A stretch of 64,000 bases of DNA from Medicago truncatula. Lineage: Eukaryota; Streptophyta; Magnoliopsida; Fabales; Fabaceae. The position numbers were made by a program, and so were the translations under genes. Each line of letters begins with the position of its first letter. Within the stretch, counting starts at the first letter, position 1. The notes under the pieces were generated by a model that saw only the letters and a list, made by a program, of their open reading frames with translations, did not search any database and had not been told where the DNA came from. The stretch spans positions 3,918,501 through 3,982,500 of the forward strand of contig NC_053044.1 in assembly GCF_003473485.1 (NCBI RefSeq). The letters run 5' to 3'. Shown piece after piece: positions 40,043 to 50,999 of the stretch.

Positions 40043-40442
40043 ATATGTGAAAGAAAAGCAATGGGCAAGTGTTAGCCATGAATCAGGTATGCACATTGTG
40101 CTTTTCATTTCCAATCTTTATCAAATTAATTGGAATCTGTTTTGCTTTGGCTATTTTGGTATTAACTATAAGCATTGTATTAGTTTTCCTTTTGTTAGGT
40201 GAATTGCTCCGTTGGATTTTATGCTTAGCGTTTGGCCTCTTTGTGGGGTTCTTTCTTTTTGTTTATTCATAAACAAAGCATGGCTAGAATCAAAGCCATA
40301 AATTGAAGGTAAAATAGAAACCTCATTTCTAAACTACAAGTCTTCTTAAATTTTGATTATTGTTAACAAACAAACCGAAAACTAAAGATACTTTAGGAAC
40401 CTTCTTTTGATGGTTTGCTTGTGTTTTTATCATTCATTTCAG

Positions 40443-40544
40443 TACACTGCAAATCTGGCCGGGAATGAGATTTCGATATTGCCTCTACCTGCATTTCATG
40501 TTGTCAATGGAAGCTCACATGAACGAAACAAGTTGGAAATGCAA
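40443..40544 (+). pseudogene. Orphan enolase exon
   Basis: Flanked by TTTCAG and GTAATT splice-like sites, 34 codons read [20 protein letters not shown] followed by [14 protein letters not shown]. Enolases have the matching stretch HIANLAGNKTLVLPVPAFNV with NGGSHAGNKLAMQ. The protein match is clear, but substitutions hit conserved sites (GGSHAGNK becomes GSSHERNK) and no neighbouring enolase exons were found. This is a lone exon left by duplication or capture, not a working gene. Confidence 0.75.
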
Positions 40545-41201
40545 GTAATTTAAGATGTCATGACTTTTTCAACTTTAAGCTGGCAATACATCAAACAATA
40601 GAAATGTTGTTTCACTTTTAAGACCTATTGAAGCAAAGTTCAAAGTGGAACAAATTTGACAATACAGGGATATGTTTTATATGATTAAAATATATTGGCA
40701 GGTCGCATATACTGTAAAATGAATGAAAAATGAGTTTTTATTTTAACGGGATCAAAATAAAAAATGAGAATATTTACTGGCACGAAAAACATTTATCTCT
40801 AATGTTTAATTATAAAATTGTGAGGGTGATTCATTACACACAATTTTCAAAGATTTTATTTCTACTTTTAGTTTTTTAATTTTGTGGATGTCATTCAAAC
40901 AACATCATCTTGAAGCAACCCACTTATATTGAATCCTACAATTTTACCTTATATATTAATATTTAATTATATTTGACTTTATTACAACTTAAGAAGACTC
41001 CAACCATTTTCTATGCAAAAACTCTCATTTTCAAGTGACATGTTGGCGAACGCAACTAAAAAAGTAGCCATAGCTTTAAGGGTGCAAATTAGCATCTTCC
41101 TTTCATCGACCTTTTTACATTGAATTTTATTGTTTCTTCACTATATCCATCAAAGTAAGTTAAATATGACAACATATAAAAACAACAAATTAGTGTTCAC
41201 A
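40545..41201. other. AT-rich spacer
   Basis: Between the enolase fragment and the duplicated CNL promoter segment; nothing recognisable. Confidence 0.45.
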
Positions 41202-41952
41202 TTTGCTACTTTTTTGTTTCATTGACTTTAGATCAACTCTCAGCGTCAATTAGAGGGACTATGCTCAATATGACAGCAACCTTTATAAGTTATCAATATA
41301 TTTGACTTCACACATAAACAACCTTTGCTTGAAGGAAACATAGTTTTCTTGATTTTCTTTTTAACCAATTTATTTGACTTCACACATAAACAATCTATAT
41401 TTTCAAAACCTATGTCCATTTGTGTTTACTTTTGCTATTTTTTTATGAGTAAATACCAATTTGGTCCTTAAATTTGTAGGATAGTATCAACTTAGTCCTT
41501 CACATTATCAATATTCTAAAATGTTCCCTAAAAATTGCAAAAATATTAATAATGATATTATGTTGGTATGTCAAAGATAAATTTGAAACTAAGTGAATAA
41601 TCTCTAGAATGCATATGTTAACATATTCAGATAGAGAGATTAACTTGTTTGACATCTTGCAATTCAAGAAATCATTTTAGAATATTGATAATGTGAGGAG
41701 CTAGGATGAAACATGCTAGAATTTCATGGACCAACTTAATATTTTTATTATTTTTATTTGTTGACTTTAAATCAACTCTCACTGTCAATTAGAGTGACTA
41801 TGCTCAATAAGAAAGCAACCTTTAGCAATTTATTTGACTTCGCATAAACAACCTTTGCTAGAAGGAAACATAGTTTATTTCCACACTGATTTTCTTGTTA
41901 GCCAATTTCTACTTTGTCATCATCCTATTGAACCAAGAAAAAACATACATAC
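41202..41952 (+). repeat. Duplicated CNL promoter segment flanking a MITE
   Basis: A segment of about 120-150 bp with GTCAATTAGAG, GACTATGCTCAAT and GAAGGAAACATAGTTT occurs at 41202-41350 and again at 41740-41880. Between the copies, about 41449-41740, is an element with inverted ends. Its left arm holds TTGGTCCTTAAATT and CACATTATCAATATTCTAAA; the right arm has the complement of the same blocks. The right-hand copy is the promoter next to the CNL start codon. Confidence 0.7.
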
Positions 41953-44900
41953 ATGGCTGCTGCATTTGTAGGAGAAGCATTCCTTTCGGCTTCGGTAGAG
42001 GTGCTATTAAACAAGATCGTTTCCAACGAGTTTTTAAATTTCTTTCATAGCAAGGAACTTGATGTTTCACTCCTCAAAAAGCTGAAAATAACACTGTTAA
42101 GTCTTCAAGCTGTGTTGAATGATGCTGAGGAGAAGCAAATCACCAACCCTGCTGTCAAAGAATGGCTGGATGAGCTCACACATGTTGTTTTTGATGCTGA
42201 TGATTTGCTTGATGAGATCAACACTGAGGCTTTGCGGTGGAAAATCGAAGGTTGCCCTCAAAGTCAAACCATCATTGATCAGGTCATATATCTTTACTCT
42301 TCTCCTTTTAAACGGTTTCCGGAAGCTATCTATTCTAGAATACATGAATTGTTTCAGAGATTAGAGCATTTTGCATTGCAAAAAGACATCCTGCAACTTA
42401 AACAAGGTGTTTCCAATAGTATTTGGTATGGAAATCCTACAAGTTCTGTTGTTGTTGATGAATCTTCTATTTGTGGTAGAGATGATGAAAAGAAGAAACT
42501 TAAAGAGTTTTTGCTTTTAGAAGATGGTAGTGTAAGTGGAAGTAAAATAGGAGTGATTTCCATTGTAGGCATGGGAGGGCTTGGAAAAACAACACTAGCT
42601 AAACTCCTTTTCAATGATCATGAAGTAGAAGACAATTTTGATCTTAAAGCTTGGGCATATATTTCAAAGGATTTTGATGTTTGTAGGGTTACTAAAGTAA
42701 TTCTTGAATCTATTACTTTTAAACCTGTAGACACAAATAACCTCAACATTCTACAAGTGGAATTGCAACAAAGCTTAAGAAATAGGAGATTTTTACTTGT
42801 ACTAGATGATATTTGGGATGGAAGCTATGTTGATTGGAATAATCTAATGGACATTTTTAGTGCTGGTGAAAAGGGAAGTAGAATCATTGTCACGACACGA
42901 GATGAAAGTGTTGCAAGGTCTATGCAAACCTCTTTTCCTATCTACCATTTGCTGCCTTTGGCGAGCGAAGATTGCTGGTCTTTACTTGCCAAACATGCAT
43001 TTGGACCATATAATTGCAGAAACCGGTCGAACCTAGAATTTATTGGCAAAGAAATTGTGAAAAAGTGTGATGGCTTACCAATAGCTGCAGTAGCACTAGG
43101 CGGTCTTCTTCGATCCGAGTTATCAGAAAATCGCTGGAACAAGGTATTAAAAAGCAACATTTGGGATTTACCAAATGTTAAGGTGCTTCCGGCTTTGCTA
43201 TTGAGTTATCATCATCTACCTTCTCCTTTAAAGCAATGTTTCACTTATTGTTCGATTTTTCCTAAGAACTTCATCTTAGAAAAACAGATGGTGGTTCAGC
43301 TGTGGATTGCAGAAGGCTTTGTACACCAGTCCAAAAGTGGAAAAACTATGGAAGAAGTGGCTGATGAATACTTTGATGAACTAGTATCGAGGTCACTTAT
43401 ACATCGATGGTCAGTCAATGATTGTGTACACTACAAAATGCATGACCTCATTAATGATTTAGCTACAATGGTTTCATCTTCATACTGTATCAGGTATGGC
43501 GACCGAAAGTTACAAGAAAGTGTCGAAAGAGTACGTCATTTGTCATAAAACAAAGGCAAGTATAACTCTTTCAATAAATTTGACAGCCTCTATGAATCGA
43601 AACGCCTTCGAACATTCATATCGTTACCAGTAAGACTAGAGTGGCTACCAGACCAACATTATGCTAAATATTTCTTATCAAACAAGGTTTTACATGACTT
43701 GTTATCAGAAATACGACCTCTACGGGTATTGTCCTTGTCATACTACCTTAATATCACCGATCTGCCTCAATATCTTGGAAACTTGATTCATCTCCGATAT
43801 CTGGATCTTTCCAACACTAAAATTCAAAGGTTGCCATATGAAACATGCAAGCTCTACAATTTGCAGACTTTGTTGTTGTCCAGATGTTGGTTACTAATTG
43901 AATTGCCTGAGGATATGGGAAATTTGATCAATCTAAGACACCTTGATATTTGTGGCACAAACTTGAAGTACATGCCTTCACAAATAGCCAAACTACAAAA
44001 TCTTCAAACTTTGTCTGCCTTTATTGTCAGCAAATCGCAAGACGGTTTGAAGGTTGGAGAGCTAAAAAACTTCACCAATCTACAAGGTAAACTTTCCATT
44101 TCAAAACTACAAAATGTTACTGATCCCTTTGAAGCTTTTCGAGCCAATTTGAAAAGCAAAGAGAAAGTTGATGAGTTATCGTTAGAATGGGATTACGGTG
44201 CTACTTTGGATACACAAATTGAAAGACTTGTACTTGAACAACTACAACCTCCTTCAAGTTTGAAGAAACTAACCATAAAATCCTATGGTGGAACTAGCTT
44301 TCCGAATTGGTTTGGTGATTCTTCATTTGCTCATATGGTGTACTTGTGCATAAGTGATTGTGATCATTGTTGGTCACTTCCACCACTTGGACAACTACTT
44401 GGTCTCAGGGAACTATACATTTCTGGTATGAAATCAGTGAAGATTGTTGGTGCTGAATTCTATGGAAGTAGTTCTAGTTCCTCTTTATTTCAACCATTTC
44501 CCTCCTTGCAGGTTTTGCGCTTCAGAGATATGCCAGAGTGGGAGGACTGGAACTTGATTGGAGATACAACAACAGATTTTCCAAATTTGTTACATCTATC
44601 TCTAAAGGATTGTCCAAAACTTAAAGGAACCTTACCTATAAACCAAATTTCCTCAACTTTTGAATTATCTGGCTGTCCTCTATTGTTTCCTAACTCAATG
44701 TTATACTTCACAGAAAACATACCAACAAACTTTCATTCATCACTTGTGCTCAACTGCACCAACTTGATCCTAGACTTAACCCTCTCGAGAATTCCTTCCT
44801 CGGCTTCATTCCCTAGAGACGGTCTACCTACAACTTTGCGGTCACTCACTTTACGTGATTGTGAGAATCTAGAATTCCTTCCTCATGAATCTTTGTGTAA

Positions 44901-45704
44901 TTACAAATCACTTGAGGAATTGGAAATACACAATAGTTGTCATTCATTGACATCTTTTACTCTAGGCTCTCTTCCTGTGCTCAAAAGTCTTAGAATTATG
45001 CGTTGTGAACATCTGAAACTCATTTCAATTGCGGAAAATCCAACACAAAGTCTCTTGTTTCTTCAGTATTTGAGCATACGTTCTTGTTCTGAACTTGAGT
45101 CGTTTTCCACAAATGAATTTAGTGCGCACCTAATCTTACCTATTTGAATGTGTCAATGTGTGACAAGCTTAATTCACTTCCAGAACCAATCAATATTTTC
45201 ACTGGCCTAAAACAATTAACTATTCAAAATCTTCCAAATCTTGTGTCTTTTGCAAATGAAGGTTTACCTATCAATTTACGAAGTTTAAACGTCTGCAGTC
45301 GCGGAAGTTCTTGGACAAGAGCTATCAGTGAGTGGATTTTGCAAAGGCTCACTTTTCTTACAACATTGCGCATTGGAGGTGATGATCTTTTGAATGCACT
45401 TATGGAAATGAATGTGCCATTGCTTCCAAATTCTCTGGTGTCACTATACATATATAATCTTCTTGATGTAAAATGCTTGGATGGAAAGTGGCTGCAGCAT
45501 CTCACATCTCTTGAAAACCTTGAGATTGCATACTGTCGAAAACTCGAATCCTTGCCAGAAGAGGGACTTCCTTCTTCTCTTTCTGTATTGACCATCAAGA
45601 AGTGTCCTTTACTGGAAGCAAGTTGCAAAAGCAATGGAGGGAAAGAGTGGCCTAAAATTTCTCACATTCCATGTTTAATTATCAACAGACAAGTGATCAT
45701 ATGA
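41953..45704 (+). pseudogene. CC-NBS-LRR resistance gene with one nonsense codon and one frameshift
   Basis: Intronless CNL of the RPP13-like/Rx-N type, a cytoplasmic immune receptor class. After an Rx-N coiled-coil (DDLLDEINTEALRWK at about 89-103) come P-loop GMGGLGKTT (206-214), kinase-2 LLVLDDIW, RNBS-B GSRIIVTTR, GLPIAAVALGG, the RNBS-D region CFTYCSIFPKNF and MHD at 496-498. The Trp ending kinase-2 marks the CNL class. At 43546-43548 an in-frame TAA follows VRHLS. The same frame then stays open through the LRRs (LRVLSLSYY, LRYLDLSNTKI) to 45125. There the frame shifts, probably by a GC duplication in GTGCGCACC, and coding-like sequence continues to the TGA at 45704. As it stands only a 531-residue CC-NBS protein lacking LRRs is made. 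All other motifs are intact, so loss of function is recent. Confidence 0.88.
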
Positions 45705-46439
45705 GTGACTAGGTGAGGTGAGTCCTTGTTTGTTTTTTGCCATCATCATGTATTAACTTTCTAAAAATATTCAGTTTTCAATTTCTAAAATCTGTGTTTA
45801 TAAATTCCTAAGAAGTATATGGAAGACAAATGTAGTCAATAATTGTGATAGAGACAAGTGATCTTATTCGTTTTAATAAAGTTTCTTAAAACACTATTTT
45901 CATTAGTCTCTTAAAGAAATAATGAAAATAGTGTTTTGACTACTGAACTATTGTAAACGAAAATGGTGAGCGAAATGTTGAATTTCCATTCTCTTATGTT
46001 TATTAGTTGAGGTGAAAATGAAAACAGTAAACTAGATTTTACTACTGAACTAAAGATGTTGCAATCATATGTATCTTGCCGGAGTGTCTCGGCAGTCATC
46101 CTTCAAAGGTGACAATATCAGTAGACTTTGCCATTTGCATGTCTTCTATCCTTTGCTCATGACACTTAAACTGTACCTTTTTGAACTGGACTGATTCTTT
46201 GCGAACCGAACTATACCAAATTGTTATAGTAAAACTGAAATTAGGATATATAAAAAGAAAATTAAACTGAACCGAATCAAATATAAGAGTTAAAAAAAAC
46301 AAAAACAGTTAAATCAAACTGAATTGCACCAAATGAACTGAGTTGTGACAGATATAGTTCACGAACTGAATTCGTGAACAACCATCATAGTTCCATTCTT
46401 TTCAAGTGCAGTTAGTATGGTGGGTTAGATTGTATTGAT
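45705..46439. other. CNL 3' flank
   Basis: AT-rich DNA without recognisable genes; the first 100-150 bp would be the 3' UTR. Confidence 0.45.
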
Positions 46440-47130
46440 TTTCCACTTAGACATAGCCAAGTTTTTCCAAGTTCTGTCTTAGTAAATAAGTTAATGTCAC
46501 TTATTAATCTTCCATACAAAACCTTAGGGATTTTTTATTTTTTTATTTTTTTATGTTTTCCTAGTAAGGACAAATTAAATGAACTTCTTGGAAAAATGTA
46601 AGGCCTAGCAGCCAGACCTATTACAGTTAGAGGCAGTGGATTGGCTCACATCATCAAGGTAAAGATTGGTTTTTGCGAAAACAAACGATCTTTTTTTCAA
46701 TGTCATTCAATATCGCATAGTTGTCAAATCGAGATTTAAATTGTTAATCTGAAGATCTATTTTTTTAATGGTGAATCGAATCTTACTAGATATATATCAT
46801 CAACAAAAAATATAACATTTTTAAGTGCAAGAAAGCAACATAGCAACGTCATTTGAAAGGTTAGAGTCAGCTAATGCCTTCACTTTTAAGGCTCGTCGTT
46901 TGAAAGGTTTTGTATTGTATCACAATACTCGATTATTTAACAGTGTTGTAACCGAGCAAGAGATCGATTTAGTAAGTATGTCTTTCTCGAAACAAATTAT
47001 ATATTCGAGCCCAAGGCATAAATCAGATTATGGTGCTCATTTATTTTATCAAGTATGAAGATTAATCTTTCGTGTTAATTACTCTATAGATACTATCGGG
47101 AAAGAAGATTGCAGGAGACATGGAAAATAT
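46440..47130 (+). repeat. Duplicated block A (partner at 52985-53690)
   Basis: Shares ACATAGCCAAGT, GTTCTGTCTTAGTAAATAAG, AAAACAAACGATC, CGTTTGAAAGGTTTTGTATT, GAGCAAGAGATCGATTT and GTATGAAGATTAAT in the same order with 52985-53690. A 77-codon frame at 46825-47058 has no family features and is broken in the partner copy, so it is not called a gene. Confidence 0.8.
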
Positions 47131-47135
47131 ACCTA

Positions 47136-47510
47136 AAAAAATCCTTTTGAATTATTGTATTTGAAAAAATAAATTATTATTCATAAAATGATTTTATTAC
47201 GACTAGCGAAAAGACGGGCACGTTGCGCCAACGTTTGAAAATTATTAACGATGTTCTTTTTATGAAATTTTGATTTGGATTAAAACTAAAAATATAAATG
47301 TTTGTTGCTTTTAAGTTATAACAAACCAAACTAATCATGATTATTTATTTCAATGACACCGATATAAAAAAATATATAATATAAATTCTTTATTTAATGA
47401 CACCAACAACAATCTTTATTATAGAAAAAATTGTTCAAAGGTATCTCAATTTTACATAAGAATTGTTTGCTACTACATATATCAACAAGATGCATCTTTT
47501 TTTCAAAGGT
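47136..47510 (-). repeat. Duplicated block B (partner at 56945-57325), containing a Helitron-like 3' end
   Basis: Nearly identical to 56945-57325 over about 370 bp. On the minus strand it has a hairpin (CGTTG GCG CAACG, 47233-47221), then CTAG at 47206-47203 followed by T, as at Helitron 3' ends. The same AACAACAATCTTTATTATAG-type repeat recurs at 47530-47700 and, inverted, at 47900-48160 and 52290-52568. Confidence 0.7.
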
Positions 47511-47830
47511 GACAATAGAATATCAGTAAAAATATAAATGTTTGTTGTTTCAAGTTATAACAAATCAAGCTAACCATGATTATTTATTTCAATGACACAA
47601 AAAAATATAATCTAAATTTGTTTTTTTTCAATGAAACCAACAACAATCTTTATTGTAGAAAAAGTTGTTTAAGGGTATAATTGAGATAATGAAAAAGTAA
47701 ATATAAATATACTCATCTCGTTTGTTACATTTTTTAAATGATAAAGGAAAACAAAAAACAGACATATATATAAGAATAAATTTAAATATTAAAAAAATAT
47801 AACAGACACGATATGAATATATATATATAT

Positions 47831-47860
47831 GTTTGTGTGTGCGCGCGCGCGTGTCTGTGT
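47831..47860. repeat. (GT)n(GC)n microsatellite
   Basis: GTTTGTGTGTGCGCGCGCGC followed by GTGTCTGTGT, a striking GC island in AT-rich repeat DNA. Confidence 0.85.
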
Positions 47861-48188
47861 TTTTTTTCCTTTATTATTTAAAAAATGTAACAACTAGATG
47901 AGTATATATATACTAACTTTTTCATTATCCCAATTATACTTTTAAACAATTTTTTTTATAATTAAAATTGTTGTTGGTGTAATTAAAAAAAAGAATTTAG
48001 ATTATAATTTTTTGTTATATTGTTAGTGTCGTTTAAATAAATAATAATGATTAGTTTGGTTTGTTTTTTTTTATTTAGGGAATTAGTTTGGTTTGTTATA
48101 ACTTGAAAGCAACAAACATTTATATTTTTAGTTTTAATCCAAATCAAAATTTCATAAAAAAAAAAATTAAAAAAAAATAATAATAATT

Positions 48189-50301
48189 CTAGATTACCCT
48201 ATCTTGTTTAGAGAGTATTTACCCCTTCATGATATCAACCAATCAAAATGTAATATATATTGACAACATTAAATGTCATAAATGACTCAATTTTTTCTAA
48301 AAAAAAAAAAAATCAATTTTAATCATAAGGTAACTTTTAATACTTTTAATTTTTATTAAATTATAGACAGGATTACATTATAGGTCTTTTATCTTATTTA
48401 TTTGTAACACTTTGGTCCTTTATCTTTATTTTTTTTTTCCATTTTGGTCTTTTATCTCTCATAAAAGCACATACACATATTTTTTTTTAATATATTTTTA
48501 TTAAAAATGAAAAAATCCAGAATTATGATGAAGATGTTCATCATCTTCGTAGAATCAAAAAAATTTCTACACAAATATATCTCCAAATATCATGAATTAA
48601 TGTTATGTTCCCCTCAAATCTTCTTTTAAACACAAAAATCAAAACCCTATTGGAGAAAGAGATTTAGTTTCATCACAAAAAAAAAAAAAAGATTTAGTTA
48701 TATAAATTATCACACCGTATATTATTATTATTATTTTTTTTTTTTAACTCAATATTCAAATCCGGCATAAAAATAACCCCAAAATTGAGAGCAGCTTTGC
48801 ACATCAATTTTTTTGTTTCCAGAACAATCTTAACTTTCGTAAAGCCTAACCCTTCCGCCGGTGACTAAGCCTCCACCATCCACCTTGCAACATTTGTGAA
48901 ATTAAGGTTTTGAATTTTGTGTTTAAAAGAAGATTTGAGGTGAATATAACATTAATTCACGATATTTGAAGATATGTTTTAGTAGAATTTTTTTATTTTA
49001 TTTAAAGAAGATGATGAAGATTCAAAGGAAGAAGATGAAGATGATGAACATCTTCATCATATTTCTGAATTTTTTTCATTTTTAATAAAAATATATTTTT
49101 AAAAATAAAATAATGTATTTTTTAATAAAAAAAAAATGAGAAAAAAGATGTATATGTAATCTTGACTTAATTACATTTAGGTGTTCAATCTTAATTAATT
49201 TACGCTACATGATTGGCTTAAAAAAATTCAAATTTCACATCAAATTTCATTCATCTGCCGCATTTTGATTGTTCAATTTTGATTCATTCATCAAATTTCA
49301 TTATCAGTTACATTCATAAAATTTTTTCTTCCCATTTTGATTGTTCAATTTTGTCGTTCCAAACTGCCGCATTTTTTAATTTTCGTGAGAATCGTCGTCG
49401 TTTGTTTGATTCCAAATATCGTGTGAATTTTCGTTATTTCCAGTACCACGTCAAGTATGGTGATTTGATTTTTCTTTTTGATTTGATTTTTCTTTGTTGT
49501 GAGGTAGTTAATTATAACAATTGAGTAAGTCATCTGTTGTACTTTGAGGACTGCTAGCAGGTGTTGCCGCTGTGATGTTGTGGGAGTTTGCTAGCATTTT
49601 TTTCGGTTGCTGCTGAAATTGTTATGTGATGAGGCTTTTGTTCTTTTGTTTGGACTTAAATGTTTTGGATGATAGTGAGGCAGGTCTATACGTGTTAGCA
49701 GATTTTATTAGGTTGGCCGCTTAAATAAAAAAAAAAGTCACGATACCTGACACGGTTTTAGAAACAACGACAATTCTCACTATAATTGGAAACTGCGGCA
49801 GTTTGGAACGACAAAATTGAACAATCAAAATGGGAAGAAGAATGAAAAAGAAACAAGAATTGATCAATTTGGAAGAATAAAGAAGAAGAAATTTGAATGA
49901 ATGAGATGTTTTTGTTCTCACGTTCGGGGTTTTAGAATGAAAGAAATTTTATGAATGTAAGTGATGAATTTAAGGATATCCAGATGAAAAAAAAAAATTT
50001 GATGTAAAATTTTATTTGTTATAAGTCTTGTAGTGTAAATTAATTAAGATTGAACACCTTAATATAATTAAATAAAAATTTAAAGTATTAAAAGTTACTA
50101 TATGATTAAGATTAACTCTCCTTACAAAAAAAGATTAAGATTAACACTTTTTTGGTAAAAAAAAATAGATTAACTCTTTTATTTTTAGAAAAAATCTACT
50201 CATTTATTTGACATTTAGTGTTTTCTATGTATATTATATTTTGATTGATTGATATCATGAGAGTGTAATTACCCTCTAAACAAGAGAGGGTAACGTAAGC
50301 C
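48189..50301. mobile_element. Long-TIR transposon (non-autonomous), itself carrying a nested foldback element
   Basis: Left arm 48189-48365 and right arm about 50085-50301 are inverted copies. Both have ATTACCCT or GTTACCCT, CTTGTTTAGAG, CATGATATCAA and GTAACTTTTAATACTTT when read inward. An 8-bp flank TAATAATT stands at 48181-48188 and 50302-50309, and this site is single in the related repeat at 47266. A second inverted block (GGTGTTCAATCTTAATTAAT) follows further inside. The centre (49380-49740) has no recognised protein. Confidence 0.7.
48366..49166. mobile_element. Foldback/MULE-like element nested in the left arm
   Basis: Ends are GACAGGATTACAT and the inverted GTCAAGATTACAT. Arms of more than 100 bp match as inverted repeats (for example AAATCTTCTTTTAAACACAAA at 48619 and its complement at 48913). 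Flanks TAAATTATA and TTAATTACA agree at 7 of 9 bases. Removing it restores the outer transposon's arm. Confidence 0.65.
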
Positions 50302-50629
50302 TAATAATTTTAAAGCGTTAGCGCAATAAAAAGATCGGAAAGACGACCACTCACTGTTTTTTTGCTAAAATGTTATACCTTAAAAAAAACTAAAATGCTG
50401 TAATATTTTGAAAGATATGGTCTTGTAACAAACATTTCCGATATATTTTAAAAAGCAAAACTAATCCATCCCTAAAAAAAACTAACTTATCCGATAAATT
50501 TCACTGCTTTTAAAAAAAAAAAAAAAAAAAAAAAACTAGTCACACGGATCGAAGCTTGTGATCGTTGATAACATAGTCATCCGACGGTCATAAATTTATG
50601 TAATCCAAATTGAATATTTTAGTTAGTGC

Positions 50630-50637
50630 TATAAATA
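50630..50637 (+). promoter_or_regulatory. TATA box of the H3-tail-like mini-gene
   Basis: TATAAATA, 76 bp upstream of the ATG at 50706, a normal plant spacing for a leader of about 45 bases. Confidence 0.6.
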
Positions 50638-50705
50638 AACATCCCCAGATCATAGTTTACTTCACTTCACACATAAAATTCAACACTCAAACTCGGCAGT
50701 TGTTA

Positions 50706-50891
50706 ATGGCTATCGTTAAGCAAAAACTCTTTGGGTCAGAAAAGAGCAAGCAAAAGATCAAGTCTACTGGAGTTCAAGCACCAAGAAAAGTCGCTCGTAA
50801 ATTCGCTCGGAAAACAACTCCAGCCTTCAAGATGGTGAAGAAACCTACACTTGAGATTAATGGATACGTCTGGGTTATTCACAAATCTTAG
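50706..50891 (+). CDS. 61-residue histone H3 tail-like protein without histone fold
   Basis: A short intronless frame with good signals: a TATA box 76 bp upstream and AATAAA 102 bp after the stop. The protein starts MAIVKQ, aligning with H3 MARTKQ. A 12-residue insertion (KLFGSEKSKQKI) follows. Then KSTGVQAPRK and, with one residue missing, VARKFARKTTPAFKMVKKP align with H3 positions 9-38 (KSTGGKAPRK, then LATKAARKSAPATGGVKKP). Lysines matching K4, K9, K18, K23, K27, K36 and K37 are kept; K14 is Gln. The globular histone fold that should follow is replaced by 14 unrelated residues and a stop, so it cannot join a nucleosome as H3 does. It may be a decayed H3 copy or a free tail that competes for histone-modifying or reading proteins. 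The upstream ATG at 50610 precedes the TATA box and was not used. The alignment is by eye. Confidence 0.6.
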   Translation: MAIVKQKLFGSEKSKQKIKSTGVQAPRKVARKFARKTTPAFKMVKKPTLEINGYVWVIHKS

Positions 50892-50992
50892 TTTTTTTTT
50901 GTTGTTTTTAGAAGAAATCCATGTCATAGTTGTTATGCAAATTATGTACCGTACTCTTGTTCAATGAAATTATTGTGTAAACGGTTTAATTC

Positions 50993-50998
50993 AATAAA
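50993..50998 (+). terminator. Polyadenylation signal AATAAA of the mini-gene
   Basis: TTCAATAAAGTTGG, 102 bp past the stop codon at 50889-50891. Confidence 0.45.
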
Positions 50999-50999
50999 G

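Larger units (their letters stand above)
47900..50345 (+). repeat. Helitron-like repeat copy split by a TIR transposon
   Basis: The left part (47900-48188) and right part (50302-50345, reading TTAGCGCAATAAAAAG) together match the single uninterrupted copy at 52290-52568. They also match, inverted, the copy at 47203-47470. The break carries the transposon at 48189-50301. Confidence 0.65.

Noticed and set aside
46825..47058. 77-codon frame in block A
   Set aside because: The duplicated copy at 53310-53540 is broken by indels, so the frame is not maintained.
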